Positions 44,036 through 57,300 of a DNA stretch of 64,000 nucleotides are shown in pieces. The translations under genes were made by a program, and so were the position numbers. Position 1 is the stretch's first letter. The number at the start of each line of letters is the position of its first letter. Under the pieces are notes generated by a model. That model saw nothing but the letters and a program-made list of their open reading frames with translations. It was not told the DNA's origin and did not search any database. Source of the DNA: Actinostola sp. cb2023 (taxonomy: Eukaryota; Cnidaria; Anthozoa; Actiniaria; Actinostolidae); NCBI GenBank assembly GCA_033675265.1, contig JAUJYZ010001197.1:278501-342500 (forward strand). Direction: 5' to 3'.

Positions 44036-47000
44036 TTATTGTAGCTGATGGCAAAGCGCTATCTGCCGTCTGACATTCTTCCTATTCATCATTTCGTCCC
44101 AGTGCTCCCGTCCAGTTCCTTCGGCGCGTGCACTGAGGACAATTTCCCCAATAGACTGGTCGCTTAGCAACAGGTCGTAGTTCATAACCCTTATTGTTAT
44201 CGAGTAGTCTTGTATTCTATTCGAGTCGACGTCAAAAATAAACCCTTTATTCCAGACTGGACTAGTCGTACGCTTTCTCTTTGTTTGTCTTGTCTCGATG
44301 ACTTTGTCGTCAATAGAGAGGATCACTCGAACATAAGGAGCTAATGGGATCGAAAATAAGAAACGATTATTAATATAGCACTCGCATCAAAATAGCTAGA
44401 CCAGCCACAAGTCGACCACACTTTATTCACTTTTTATTCTGATAGCGAGAATGAGCGAAAACGGACTTCTACAAAATAGCCTGAGAATGGGGTAGGGAGT
44501 AGGGCCTGAGGGGGGGGGGGGGGGGGGGGGGAGTGCTCCCATCTAAAGTGGTTGGGATGCTCGTCGGAATTTATTGAAAATAACCCCTAAAAGGTACCCG
44601 AGTCTTGTCTAGGTGGGCGTGGCAACTAATAATTTTTACCCCTAAAGGGTACCAACTCTACAACTGTCATTCCGCCAGGCTGTCATTATATCTTATCTCG
44701 ATCGGGTATCTTATTTACTGACAAACATCCTAAAAGGTACCAGCTTAGTCTCTTGTGGTCCGTTTAGATTTGTGACACCCTAAGTGGCGCGGATCTGGAT
44801 TCTGAACCCCTAAAAGGTACGACGAGCATCCCACTTTATATAAGGGAGTCCCTCCGGGTGGGGTAGGGGGGGGGGGGGTAGGTAGAAGAAGTAGTTCTAC
44901 CTTTCCCCCACCCCCTCCCCCCGAGAATGTCTTTATACAAACCTTTAATCTGTATCTTGCTAGTTCGTGTCAAATTCGTTCCCTTTAAGATAATAACGCT
45001 GATTCTGCTTGCTTGTGCCTCGTACCGTAGCGACACGTGTAAGAGAGGGCTCGTTAACTGACCGGAAGGACTTTCTCTTATTTGCTGTAGAAATAATAGG
45101 GATGTATAGAAATAGAAAACGTGTGCTCTGTATTTAACTAATAGAAGAGAGGGCTCGTTAACTGACTGGAAGGACTTTCTCTTATTTGCTGTAGAAATAA
45201 TAGGGATGTATAGAAATAGAAAACGCGTGCTCTGTATTTAACTATTAAATAGAAGAATTTCCTGCAATAGCCATAGAATCGCTGAAAGCCTTGCATTGTT
45301 TATATTACGCAGCTCTATTTCCATGCATGTCTCTCTGGTATTAAAGATCGGTAAGAAGTTCTCATCATATGCTTCTTTTCCATGACCCGCTCAAAATGCG
45401 TAATTCGAATTTAACCAAAACAAAATGTGACAACCTGAATCTGAATTCCACGGCTTTTCATTACCGTGCGAGCCGTGATAGAATAAATTACATTCGCATT
45501 TCTTTCATAATGCTATTAGTTCAGTAGATAACGTATACAACTCTTTCTCCCTCAAGATTGTATATCACTGTCTGATTCTGCAATCGGGAGGGACCAGGTT
45601 TCTCAACAGGAGTTTTCCCTGGCGGGCAGCATGATTTGATTTTGTGCAGACCACTGCTTTCCGTGATGCACATGCAACCTGAACGGATCCACCTGAACTT
45701 GGTCTGTCTCTACACTCCTAATCGTGTGCGGCACTGAGCCATCATCGTATTAATTTACCAGTGCAATGTCGTTATCGAGTTATTGCTATGGTTTAGTCAG
45801 TGGGGGAATAGAGAAAACCTCTAAGATCTCTAACATCCCTCTATTGGTGGTGGTGAGGGAAAATTAGTTCTACATAATTAATGAGGGAAAATTATAGAAC
45901 TAATCTCCCCTAATTAAATATGTATGAGGGAAAATTAGAACTAATTAGAACTAATTTTCCCCTCATTGAATATGTATGAGGGAAAATTATTAGAACTAAT
46001 CATTCACTATTCAATCTGTCCGAGTTCTGTTTTTAAACCAGTGAAAGCAGGCTCTACTCGATCCATGTTACTCAAGAGTCCAACAACATGTGGGATGTTA
46101 TGTCCTCGAAACACGTACGGATCGATCGATTAGCAGTGAACACATTATAGAGTGCAGATTATGGACCGAGTCTTAAATTTTCCACTGAGTTATGGATAGC
46201 GCGAAAAGCGCGGGACATAAAAAAGGGCCGGTGGAGAGGGGGGAACGAGGATCCATAACTTCCCGTATATGAACCGAGCAAACGAGGTCCATTGTATGGT
46301 TTCTGCACCAATAAAACAACAGAAAATAGAGAGAGAGATAAAGGTTACACCGAGAACGTAAAATGTTCATTTATAACGGCGTTTTGCATGGTGTGCCGTC
46401 CACAGTTATAGTGTTTTAAGAGGGGGACGTTACCGTAATACCGCATCTAAAATTGAAATATGAAACTACAGTAGTAATATGTTTTGGAAAACACCGGAAT
46501 ACCGAAATACGCTAAAGAAATTTGAATTTCACCGTATAACGTGGCCAAGTACCGCATACCGCAGACCAGGACGATACCGCATCTCGAAATTATAAAATAC
46601 CGTAATATCGCACAAAAATTCGACGGATACCGCAATACCGCGAGCCCCCATGTCCCCCTCTTTCAATTCCCAAGTGGTAGGGGTGATCGGCGGTCGATTT
46701 TGAAAACGACCCCTAAAAGGTACGCATAAATTAAAAGAGCTGTTGAAGCCATGTTGAGTATACGACCATATATGGCGAAAAGTGATTGTGCTGATATCGT
46801 TTAATCAGTGACTGGACAGCATCTTTCTTCTGTTCTTTCATATGTTTGTTCAATAAAGAAAATAAATAACTAGAAGGTACGGAGTCATGTTACGTAACTG
46901 CAACCCTAAAAGGACCGTCGATCGATCACCCCTACCACTTGGACAAAGGGAGTACCCCTCCCGGGTTTAATTCCCGGAATCGTTTTCTGCGCGTTTTTTT

Positions 47001-48243
47001 TTTCAGTTGTCATCTGAATTAAAGGTCAAGTAGCTCGAATCAGTAATACAATGAGTTCTGATTCATGGAATGTTTCTTAACTGATAGAGACTGTTGGGGT
47101 CACAGGAAATCAATTTAAAGGTATTGGATTATACTTTTAACTGCAGGAATGTACTTCCCTTTTATTGTGTTTGACTGCGTAACTCGTAACTTTGCTATTA
47201 AAAAACAACGACGTTCTTCGTACTTACCGGTGACCGCAAACACCGCCATAGAATGCTCGCTTCACTAGGATCCCAACCTACGTGTTCCAGGGGAACAGAA
47301 GTGTATCCCAGCAATTTACCCCTGCTAAACCTATCGTACACATAGATGCCAAGACGCAGTGTTAAGTCCAATAAATCTCTCGCAGAATACCCCACAAACT
47401 CGAACGTTTGGTTAAAAATCGGCTGCGATCCCCCAGTTTGTATTTGTGTGGCGTACATATTGTCGATGTCTGGGAGTAACTGAAAACGTATCTGGGTATT
47501 GGCGCTTCTTCCGTACCAGCGGATGGGAACGTTGAGTGCGCAGATGATGTGAATGTAGAGAAGACATTTGTGGTGATTGTAAAACAATGAGAACTGGACC
47601 ATGCATGGATTTCCACTAAAGTCTTCCTTACCGCATGCGCGGCTGTCCAGTTCAGTAGAAATGGTCAAGTTTTCGGGGTTACTATCAACAATTCGCAGTT
47701 TTTCAAGAGAGTCACTAGCAGGAGTATCCCCTGCTGTGAGACCGTGCAAGTCTTCATAAGTCGTTGGTGCACAGAACAGTAGTGAATTTCTCAACCATTT
47801 TGTAAATTTTCGATGGAGTTTGGCTCGTACGCAGATACCACAGGTAAGGATTAATAACAGAGCAAGGAAAATTCCTGTAGATATTCCAGCAATGGCAGCT
47901 ATAGTAAAGGATCCTAGAATACATCAAGGCATTCAAGGCAGTCAAATAATGCAAATATGCGGGAAATATGACAGTGTTGATACGTATATACTGTGTTTGA
48001 AATCGACGTACCTATCATACTCCTTAGGTGTCGTGATGAGTCGTAAGTGCCGTAACACTTAATAATTTGTTCATACCGTACCTCAGCCTTCCCTCTACAT
48101 CTTCTTATACATTGATAAAAGCAAATTGCAGACTAAATTTCCCCCAGGGATCCCCTGTGATGAGCAGCATCAACTCCTTCCCAGCGTCCCCTTCGGGTGT
48201 ACATACGGGAACTTTCCACTTCAGAGAAGAAACGAACGGCCAT
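44036..48243 (-). CDS. Synaptotagmin-like membrane protein with two C2 domains
   Basis: Four exons in phase, read on the minus strand: 48207-48243 (ATG; MAVRFFSEVESS), 47228-47913, 44943-45057, 44036-44340 (TAA). An in-frame stop lies upstream of the ATG. Domains: short N-terminus, one membrane span (FTIAAIAGISTGIFLALLLI), basic stretch (RAKLHRKFTKW), C2A (CMVQFSLFYN to LWRCL), C2B (LHVSLRYEAQASRISVIILK, PYVRVILSIDD, REHWDEMMNRKN, RRQIALCHQLQ). Synaptotagmins are vesicle or plasma-membrane proteins that act in exocytosis. The Asp residues that bind calcium in classical C2A loops (SDPYVK, DFDRFSKHD) are not visible (GRSANTQIRF, VYDRFSRGK), and C2B keeps only part (VMNYDLLLSDQ), so a calcium-independent member is likely (inference). 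It is divergent with the RNA-binding gene at 48302. Confidence 0.88.
44510..44531. repeat. G22 homopolymer
   Basis: Uninterrupted run of 22 G in the last intron of the synaptotagmin-like gene, at the start of a CCCCTAAAAGGTACC element copy. Confidence 0.95.
45043..45250. repeat. 104-bp tandem duplication over a splice acceptor
   Basis: GAGAGGGCTCGTTAACTGAC, GGAAGGACTTTCTCTTATTT and TGCTGTAGAAATAATAGGG repeat at a 104-bp offset. The first unit contains the acceptor (minus strand GGTCAG) and the first ~5 codons of exon 44943-45057; the second unit holds a second copy of both. Confidence 0.88.
45731..47227. other. Intron DNA with assorted repeats
   Basis: Within the synaptotagmin-like gene intron. 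GAGGGAAAATTAGAACTAA repeats are at 45855-46005. TACCGTAATACCGCATC-type repeats are at 46431-46642 and look like a degraded foldback. A CCCCTAAAAGGTAC element copy is at 46685-46970. A GC-rich segment lies around 46195-46280. No exon supported. Confidence 0.5.
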
Positions 48244-48301
48244 TTTTAAAAGCGCGTGTTCATAATTTTATCGTAGTTTTTAACTTCAAACAAATCTCAA
48301 A
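48244..48301. promoter_or_regulatory. 58-bp interval between divergent start codons
   Basis: The ATG of the synaptotagmin-like gene (minus, 48241-48243) and that of the DAZAP1-like gene (plus, 48302-48304) face away from each other with 58 bp between. No TATA-like box at a useful distance was recognised. Transcription of the two genes must start inside or overlap the opposite gene, so a shared bidirectional promoter is likely. Confidence 0.5.
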
Positions 48302-51300
48302 ATGCCCGTTAAAGGAGGAGGAGGAGGAGGAGGAGTAAAGGGAGACGACATCGGGTTAGTATTCTGAGTGTTTGTAGGGTTTGTGAGTCGCATTTCTGTC
48401 GTAAAACTTGTTGTCGATTGAATGAGCATTTCTAACACGAGGTCGGCATTCTTTATTCTTGTTCACAGAAAAATTTTCGTTGGAGGTTTGGCGGCTGCCA
48501 CGGATAAAGGTAAGCTAGCTTGGAATTAGAATTTCAGTTACGTACTTCCATAGAGTTATAGATGGGGGGACATGCTTTGAGTTTGAAATGCCGAGAGAAA
48601 ATACATCGGCAGGACAGTTTTCATTGATCCAACCACGCGTCATTTTTGGCTTTTTGCCTTTATACGTATTTAGACAGTTTTGGCTTTCTGCTTTCATAGC
48701 CTGGCAGTAAATTTCAAGTGTGCTACCCACATAGAATGTTAGATTTCGATGAGCTGAGGATTTTGGAGTTCAAATTTTGAAAATCGGCCAAAGCCGGGCA
48801 AAGTTATGAATGTTTAAATGTCGGGAATTTGTCCATCCATACTTGGTATGGGAGGCCTAAAATATCAAAAATGGGTATGGGAGGCCTGGACTTGGTTTCT
48901 AGAGGTTCCTTTCCCAGAGCCCAGAGGAAAGGTAGAAGTATTCTATTAATGGAGATGTTGCGCAATTCAGCTTTTAGCTGCAATGTAATATTTAAATAAC
49001 TCGGGCTTCCTTCGGAAGAGCCCGAGTAATAAAGCATCTATCTGTCTGTCTATCTATCTAGCATCTATCTAGATGTAGATAAAATAGAGAGTGCAAAAAC
49101 GTCACATCCATGCTTTTTGATGGCTGACGGCTGTCAAAAGTTTGACCAATAGACTACCTTTCGCATAACTGGTACATATGGGATGAGCTAAGGTCGAAAC
49201 ACTTTGGCCGTTGGACCATCCCAAGACATAATTAATGTGTTCTCCCCATTAAAGTGCAACTAACCCCTATGAGATTGTTTTAAAAATCTATTCAATATAT
49301 GCTGAATAGTTGGTGGGTTCAGTATTTTGTGATTTGAACTTTGCATTTATGAGTTATAGAGGTTTGAAATCTCAATATGCAAATTTGATGACGTCTACTA
49401 AGGAATTTGCCATAACTTATTTAGACTTTTTCAAGAAGAACTTATTTTTTTTAATGGGCAAAAAAGTTATAAAATCATTTATAAAGACTGTGAAAATATT
49501 CTGTAAGTTTTCAATTGTCAATAATCAGCACAAGGGCGTTTTTGTATAATAAATGATTCCTTAGTAGACGTCATCAAATTTGCATCTTGAGATTTCAAAC
49601 CTCTATAACTCATAAACGCAAGGTTCAAATCACAAAATACTGAACCCACCAACTATTCAGCATATATTGAATAGATTTTTAAAACAATCTCATAGGGGTT
49701 AGTTGCACTTTAAGGTTGTACGATGATGTTTGATCAGCTACAGCTCCCATTCTAGAGCTTGTTCCAACTACAGTGGAACCCCAATATAACGATACTCGAT
49801 ATAACGATGTTCCCGGTATAACGATCAACATTTCACAGCCCGGCAAATGTTACAGTAAATGTATGGAGAAAAATCCTGATTTAACAATACTCGATATAAC
49901 GATATTCCCGATAAAACGATCACAATCTGGCAGCCCAAACGTAAAATTTACCCTGATATAATGATAAAATAAATCATTGCGAGATGAAAAACTGTATTAG
50001 AACTAGTTTAACACTTGGAAAGATATGACAATACTAAAATCCTTTAGTTCTCATTGCATAAAGACTAACGTGTCTGTTAACATTTTGTTACGATAGCGAT
50101 TACATCGCCGGTACAGCTATAAGGCACAACGGGCACTACATGAAAAATCAATTATTAACGATACCCGATATATAACAATATTTTTGGATCTTTTCCCGAA
50201 AAATCGTTATATCGGGATATCGTTACAACGAATTCCCGATATAGCGATCTAATTTGGTCAGTCCCTTGGCACATCGTTATATTGAGGTTCCACTGTAGCT
50301 TTATCAACGGTATTATTCCTGTAATAACCCATTTTCTCAGCATATTGATCTAAACTTGAAAAACAACATACCGTACCCTGTACCTGTAACATACAGTAGG
50401 CCTACAAGATGGTGAAGTTTAAAGAAAATCTATGTTGTTCTAAAAAGTTTTTAAAGTAACAATGATTTGCCAGAGACACTGTTTTATGTTTCACATATCT
50501 CTGCATTCAGTAGAAATTCCAAGACATTTGACATCTTGAGTTACGGTACTTATGGACAGAGGATATTTTTTTGGGTTGAAGTTTAGTCTATCGTACTTTT
50601 TTTGGTTTATATTTTGGGTTCATTTGCTCCTCCTCATCTCTCTTATTCTTGTGCAGCCCCCTGGGTAAACTATATTTCATGGTTATGAACCCTTGGTTCA
50701 AATCTTCCCCACCTTAAAACCATCCTATTGTTAGTAATAGTACTTGTATAAACTTGAGGCCGACTGTGTGGACTTTACTCCCCTCACTCCATCAGTGCTC
50801 TGTTTTACGGGTATTTAAGCGGCACTGAGCTACACGGATACCCTGCGAGCAGAGGGTTTTTTCTACTCGCCCAGGAGAGCGACGAGAAAACAAACCTCTG
50901 CCGGCACCCGATTATTTACATCCACATTTCTGGATGTAAAAAATTATGGGTTATCGGATTAAAAACCAGTTAAAACTTTTTTTTTGACACATACGTCATC
51001 TTGCACATGACAGGTGAGAGTCACGTACCGTTTATTTCTTGAAGGCGATTTGGGTAGATATTTTGTTGGATTATCGTGAATTTCTCGCTCGAATCGAGAC
51101 TAACTCTCGACAAATTAGGTATGGATGGAAAGCAAAGTTATCGATCTAAATGGCTTTCGGGATGATAGGTCTTCGGGTGAATTTTCTACGGAGTTGAAAG
51201 CATTTGAGTGAGAGGCACTCGCCATGAAAGTTTCCTGCCTTCGGTCATTTTTCACGGGGAGGATTCAGATGGCTAAAATTACCACAAAATGGCTCCGGAA

Positions 51301-54300
51301 CTTCAAAAGACCACAAAATAAATGTAAATAAATGTGTCAATGTCAGTTTATTGAGCAAATTTTACATTTTGAGACAATTTTAAAAGTATACTGCTTGGGC
51401 TACCTGTCTTGTTACGTCACGTTCACGCATGCTCAACAGAAATAGTCGCGGGTGCCGGCAGAGGTTTGTTTTCTCGTCGCTCTCCTGGGCGAGTAGAAAA
51501 AAAACTCTGCTCGCAGGGTACTACATGGATTAGAGGGAAGTCGAAACAAGGATGTGAGGTCATGAAGAATCAAACCACGCAGTTTCAATTGACCAATTAG
51601 CCAAGTTTTCTTTGACAAGTATCAGTATCTTTGACAAGTTTCATGTGTAGACGGTCAACAATTTTCTTTGACAATAATATTGATTAGGTTTCCTTGCTCG
51701 TGTAGATGATAAACAAGTTTTCCTTGACAAGTTTCGGTTGTGCCCACAATGCCTTTCAATCAGTGGAGCAACAAAAATAATTGATTCCAGTCTCCTGTCG
51801 AGCAAAAAACAATTAGTGTCTGTAAAGACTGGGAACGGAACTCATTATTATTCCCTGCCACATTAATTCCTTGTCATTTACACAAGCAAATTTTCGACCT
51901 TGACAATTTTTCCTTGTCAAGGAAAAGCAAGCATGTCAGCTTTTCCTCTTTTCCTTGTCAAGGAAAAATGGAGCATTTTTCTCCATCTACACAAACTAGT
52001 TAAGAAAAACTTGCTCGTGTAGATTCGGCTTTAGATTGCTTGTTATTTATTGAATAGTGCTAGAGCACTAACGAACCTGTGACCACCCTGTCTTTACGTG
52101 CCTCCAATTTAAGTGTAGTGTAGTGTGGAGAGATTGGACTGCCATTTTACATGGTCATCCAAACCAGGTGATATGAAGGTCCTTCTCAATTACTTTAAGA
52201 CTTTTGAGTGTTTGTCTGGCCAGGGTTTGAACCCCCACTCCACTGGTACTCAACCAAGTCAACCTTAAAACGCTTAGGCCTAGAGCAAACGTCGAACTAT
52301 CCATGAACTTAATTCAGTCGAACCTATTAATTTTGAAAGAGGTTCAAGTCGGAAATTATGACTCTGGAGCGACTTTGCCATAACGTGCAAACATCTTTTC
52401 AAACTCAAAACGACGTTCTAACCATGAGCCTAGAGTATTTCAAAATTAATAGGTTCGACTGAATTAAATGTAAGCTCATGGTTAGTTTGATGTTTGCCCT
52501 ACAGTTGTAGGCATTACTCCAAAAGCTTGACACCAATTAAAGAAGGTTGATGAAGCTAGTTAACACTAGAAGTTATTAAGTAGTTCTAATTCTGTTTGTA
52601 AATGGATTGAATCTAGATAATAGTACAAAATGCATTTTAAGGTTTAATCATATTTATAATAAACCATTCTTTTTCAAACAGATAAGTTGCAAGGATATTT
52701 TGAACGATTTGGACCTGTTGTTGATTGTGTTCTTATGACAGATCAAGTCACTAAAGCATCCAGGTAAAACCATCTATTAGAAATACACAAACAACTATCA
52801 ATAAAGGACTATAACTTAGTGGAACTCTCTCCTGGAACATGTATTTATGCAGGCCTTAGATAACGTTATCATATTCAAACACAAAATTTATACGCTTTAC
52901 ATGTATAACACCCTAAGCTGCTCATCACCTGACCAATAATCCTCGCTTTTGAGAGATGGTGCTATTGGAAAATAAATAAATAGTACTCATTATCATTGAT
53001 TATTTACTGAAAGATTAAAGGTCGTAAGGTTATTCAATTGTTTTCGTCTGGTACCATGGAATGACAATGTATTCTGTTGTATTTTCATCCAGGGGTTTTG
53101 GATTTGTAACATTCAATGATCCAGCAACAGTACAGAAAGTTGTCAATGCTACATGTAACATCATCAAAAAAAGGGCAAGTGATTGTGAGTGAAATCGTGA
53201 ATATTGTTGGCTGATCTCTGTTACACTTTTTTATATTTTCTTACCATCTTAGGCATCCACTAGCTCAGCATATAATGTTGATGCAGAGGGAGTAAAGCTT
53301 AGGATGATTAATATTACTATACATTTAAAATTCATTAGATTCCTTGTAACTTTATTATGATACAATAGGCGTTGCCTTTCTACTTTTCCCACAGTGACAG
53401 AGTGTCAAACAGTGCATTTAGGGATGCCTCTAAATTATATACACAGGAATAAGGTGAATCGAATGTAGCTTGCCAAATTTTGAGGAACATTGCTTATCAC
53501 ACACTACATTTTTACACACATACAGTTCATTGCAAAGAATATATCCAACAGGTTACTTGTCGGTTACTGTTATAGCAGTTTTTATACACGAGGCAGTTAA
53601 GGTTTACACATAAGAATGACATGTTTGCAGAATAATTAAACTACTACTGGTCGCTACTGTCAATATTGCTTGGATTTTATTGTGATTAACATGGAATGAC
53701 AATGTATTCTATTGTATTTTCATCCAGGTGTTTTGGATTTGTATCATTGTGATCCAGCAACAGTACAGAAAGCTGATTGTCAATGCAACTATTAGAACAA
53801 AACTGACTGCAAAAGGGTAGTCCCAAGTACGTGATTTTTTGAAACTTCGTTGGCTGATCTCTTTAACACTTTTTTAATTTTCTTACGATCTTAGAAAAAA
53901 ATCCACTAGCCGAAATCACGTATAACCGTTTTGTCCAAAGGACAGTCTAGCTTAGTGATGATTCGGCTCGATCACTATACTTCTCGGTTTCATTAGAACA
54001 TTACTAGTGACACAAATTGCCCTCTATAGAAGTTTTGCCTTTCGTACTGTTTCCCACAGTGCAGCAGTTTAGTGAAAATAGTGGCGTATAACAATATCAG
54101 CTGGCATTACATACGCAGCTTACACATCTTATTTTGATAAACCTTCCAAATTTTGAGGAATATTGCTTATCATACTAGTACATTTTTGCAAAATACAGAT
54201 CAATTGCAAAGCATATATCCATGACAGGTTCCTTTGTCTGGTTTCTGTTGTTATAAATTTACTTTCCGAGGCAGTTAACTTGTTGCATAACAATATTACA

Positions 54301-57300
54301 GTCAAACTGGATGTTGTTTTGACAACAACATTGCAACATTCTGTTGCAACATTGTTTTTTCATTAGTGGATTGCTTTGAGCAATTAGCAATATTCTCGAG
54401 CAAGTTGCAATGTTGTTGAGAGTGCTTGGTACTTGATCGTCGATCAGTTCACTTTTTTTTCAAGTACTTGTACAATACAATGTACTTAGAGGACCGATAT
54501 TCAAGTTTTTATCAAGAAGGACGGTTTAGAAATTTCTTCAAAAGTGAGTCTGGTTACTCGATAGCAGGTTGACCGATCTTGCTATGTCCGTAAGTACGAT
54601 TTGAATGCGACAGAATGTTACAATGTTGTTGTCAAAAGAACATCCAAAAAAGCTTGATGATGATGATGATGATGATGAAGACTTTATTTCAAGAGGGTAA
54701 ACACATAAAAGTGAAATACACTTATAAACTTGTGGACCTCGCTAAACTTAATATAGCTTGGAAGTGGAACCACAAGAACTTGGGTCACATGAAAATGATG
54801 AAATATCCAATATTATATTGTTAACCAAATCGTGTTTTTAGATCGACCCCAAACCTGCCGTGCCCAGAGGAACAGGACAAGCAAACCCTGTTCAATTGGT
54901 AAGATAATAATAATAATATATATTTATATAGCGCTTATCCACTAATTGTCCATAGCGCTTTACAATTTTAAGATTTAGTGTAGAACTAAACAAATATGAA
55001 GCTGCACATTCATGAGCAGTGCAAGTGATATCTGATTAGAATCTAAATTCTCCTATAGGATCTATGAATTTCAAAGGAGATTTTGGATTTTGATCACAAG
55101 TCACTTGCACTGTTCTTGCATGGGGACTCTTTCTAATGTACATGTTCATCCTAGTTTTCTCATAATGCAAAAATTGAAGTCTGGAGAATGAGACATCTGG
55201 TTGGACTATTTTTTCCCATTTTTTCCCATTTTAATAAAAGTTAAAAAAAATTATGAACCAAAGAGTTCAGAGAACTCAAGAGAAGCACTCCTGATTTGAT
55301 TATAGTCATGTCAGATTATCAATACAGTGATAGTATTTATTATAATCCACTATTTTCTATTTCTTTTTCTTATTGTAAAGTGCATCAAGGTTCCAGGATG
55401 CGCTATGCAAAAACTCTATTATTATTGTTATTATTAATAGTCAATTTATCACGTTGTAAATTCGTGAGCATGTGGCCAATTTACAATATAAATATAATCA
55501 TACTAACGTATCGGAAAGAGCTGGTAAAAGTTAGTAAACGAAAAAAATATGAAGTGAATTCACATGCACCAGAAGGTTGCTGTTCATTGGGATGACCAGG
55601 AAGGACATTTGGGGATTACCTGGCTTATACCATGCTTTCTATTATTGACTGCATTGTGTTTGTATCAACAGAAAGGCAACAGTAACGATGTCAAGGTCTT
55701 TATTGGTGGTATTGCTCATGACACCTCGGAGGAAGATATCAAGCAGTACTTTAGTGGGTTTTGTAAGGTACAACATGATACTCTTTTTTAAATAGTAAAC
55801 TGTATCGATTGATATCCAAAATATTGCATATACATATCCAAAATATTGATATCCAAAATATTGATATCCAAAATAATGCCACCAGATGTAATGAAGGCAT
55901 TCTGTTACTTTCCAATTGAAAATGTTGGGCCATGTTGAAGCAAAAAGGGACCTTGGACAATAAGGCCCCGTTCACACGGTGCCGTACACATTTTTAACCA
56001 TTCAATAATTTGACCAGTACACACCGTTTACACGGAATCGGCTCTTTAATTTTATAAAATTTTGTGTAGAATTTTTGTCCGGCTAGCTCAGTTCTGTGCA
56101 CGTCTAAACATACAACGGTTAAAAATGTGTCTGGTACAGTGTGAACGGGGCCTAATATTACAGTGAGGACACACTAACCGGGACCACTTGAGCAAAACTG
56201 GCCATTCAGATTACACCTGAAAATAATCACATTCCAGCAAAAGTTGTCTGTGCCAATCAGCATTATAGTCATAATGCTGATTGGCGCAGATGACTTTTGT
56301 TGGAATGTGATTATTTTCAGGTGTAATCTGATTGGTCAGTTTTGCTCAAGTGGTCCCGGTTAGTGTGTCCTCACTGTAACCAGTCTTAAAATGAACATGT
56401 AAAAATCATTAGATGGAAGTGACACAAGATTGCCCTCTATAGGCGTTGCCTTTCTACTGTTTCCCACAGTGCAGAGGTGTCAAAGAGGGCATATAACAAT
56501 GCCTCTAAATTATATACACAGCTACACATCTTATTTGATGTAGCTTGACAATTTTGAGGAACATTGCTTATACTACATGTAGTTCATTATTGTGTAATAC
56601 AGTCCAGTCCCAAGGCAGGCTCATTTGTCTGGTTTCTGGTGCACAAGAACTTGAGTCGCATGAAAATGTGCCCAATACAAGCATGGAAGGGTTCCCTGCA
56701 AGAACAACGTAAGTGATCTCTGATCAAACTCTAAATTCTCCTCTAGATTCATTTTCAAAGGAGAATTTGGGTTTTGATCACAAGTCGGCTACTCTGTTCT
56801 TGCAGGGACCACTTTAATTGTGATCCATGTGTTTGTGCTTGTGCTGGGCCTGTTTTGGAGGTCAAAGAAAGCCTCTCTGCTTGTGCCAATGCTTGTGCAT
56901 CATAACTAGAGGACAATATTTCTATTTCAGTGCAAAGAGGTGCAACTAATCAACGATAGAATAACAGGCAAACCACGAGGTCAGTAAACAAACACATGAT
57001 TAATCAATAAATAGTTGTATAGATTGATACATTGACAGTCCAAAAATGCTCATCTTGATAAGGGTCAATCATAGAATTGGAATTTCATTTGTGGCAAATT
57101 AAGTGCGGTAAATTGGCAAAAATGACTGTAAATGGTACTGCTTTCGATCCTCAAATTACTTCTATATTTATGATTCCAATATTTATGATTTATGAATGTG
57201 GTTTAATTTTTTCTCTGGTTTAATTGTTTCTGAGGGTTGTAGTGAGGTTTTAGGGTTTTATGGTGGGTAAGTTATGTGTTTAGGTTTACAAGAATGTAGT

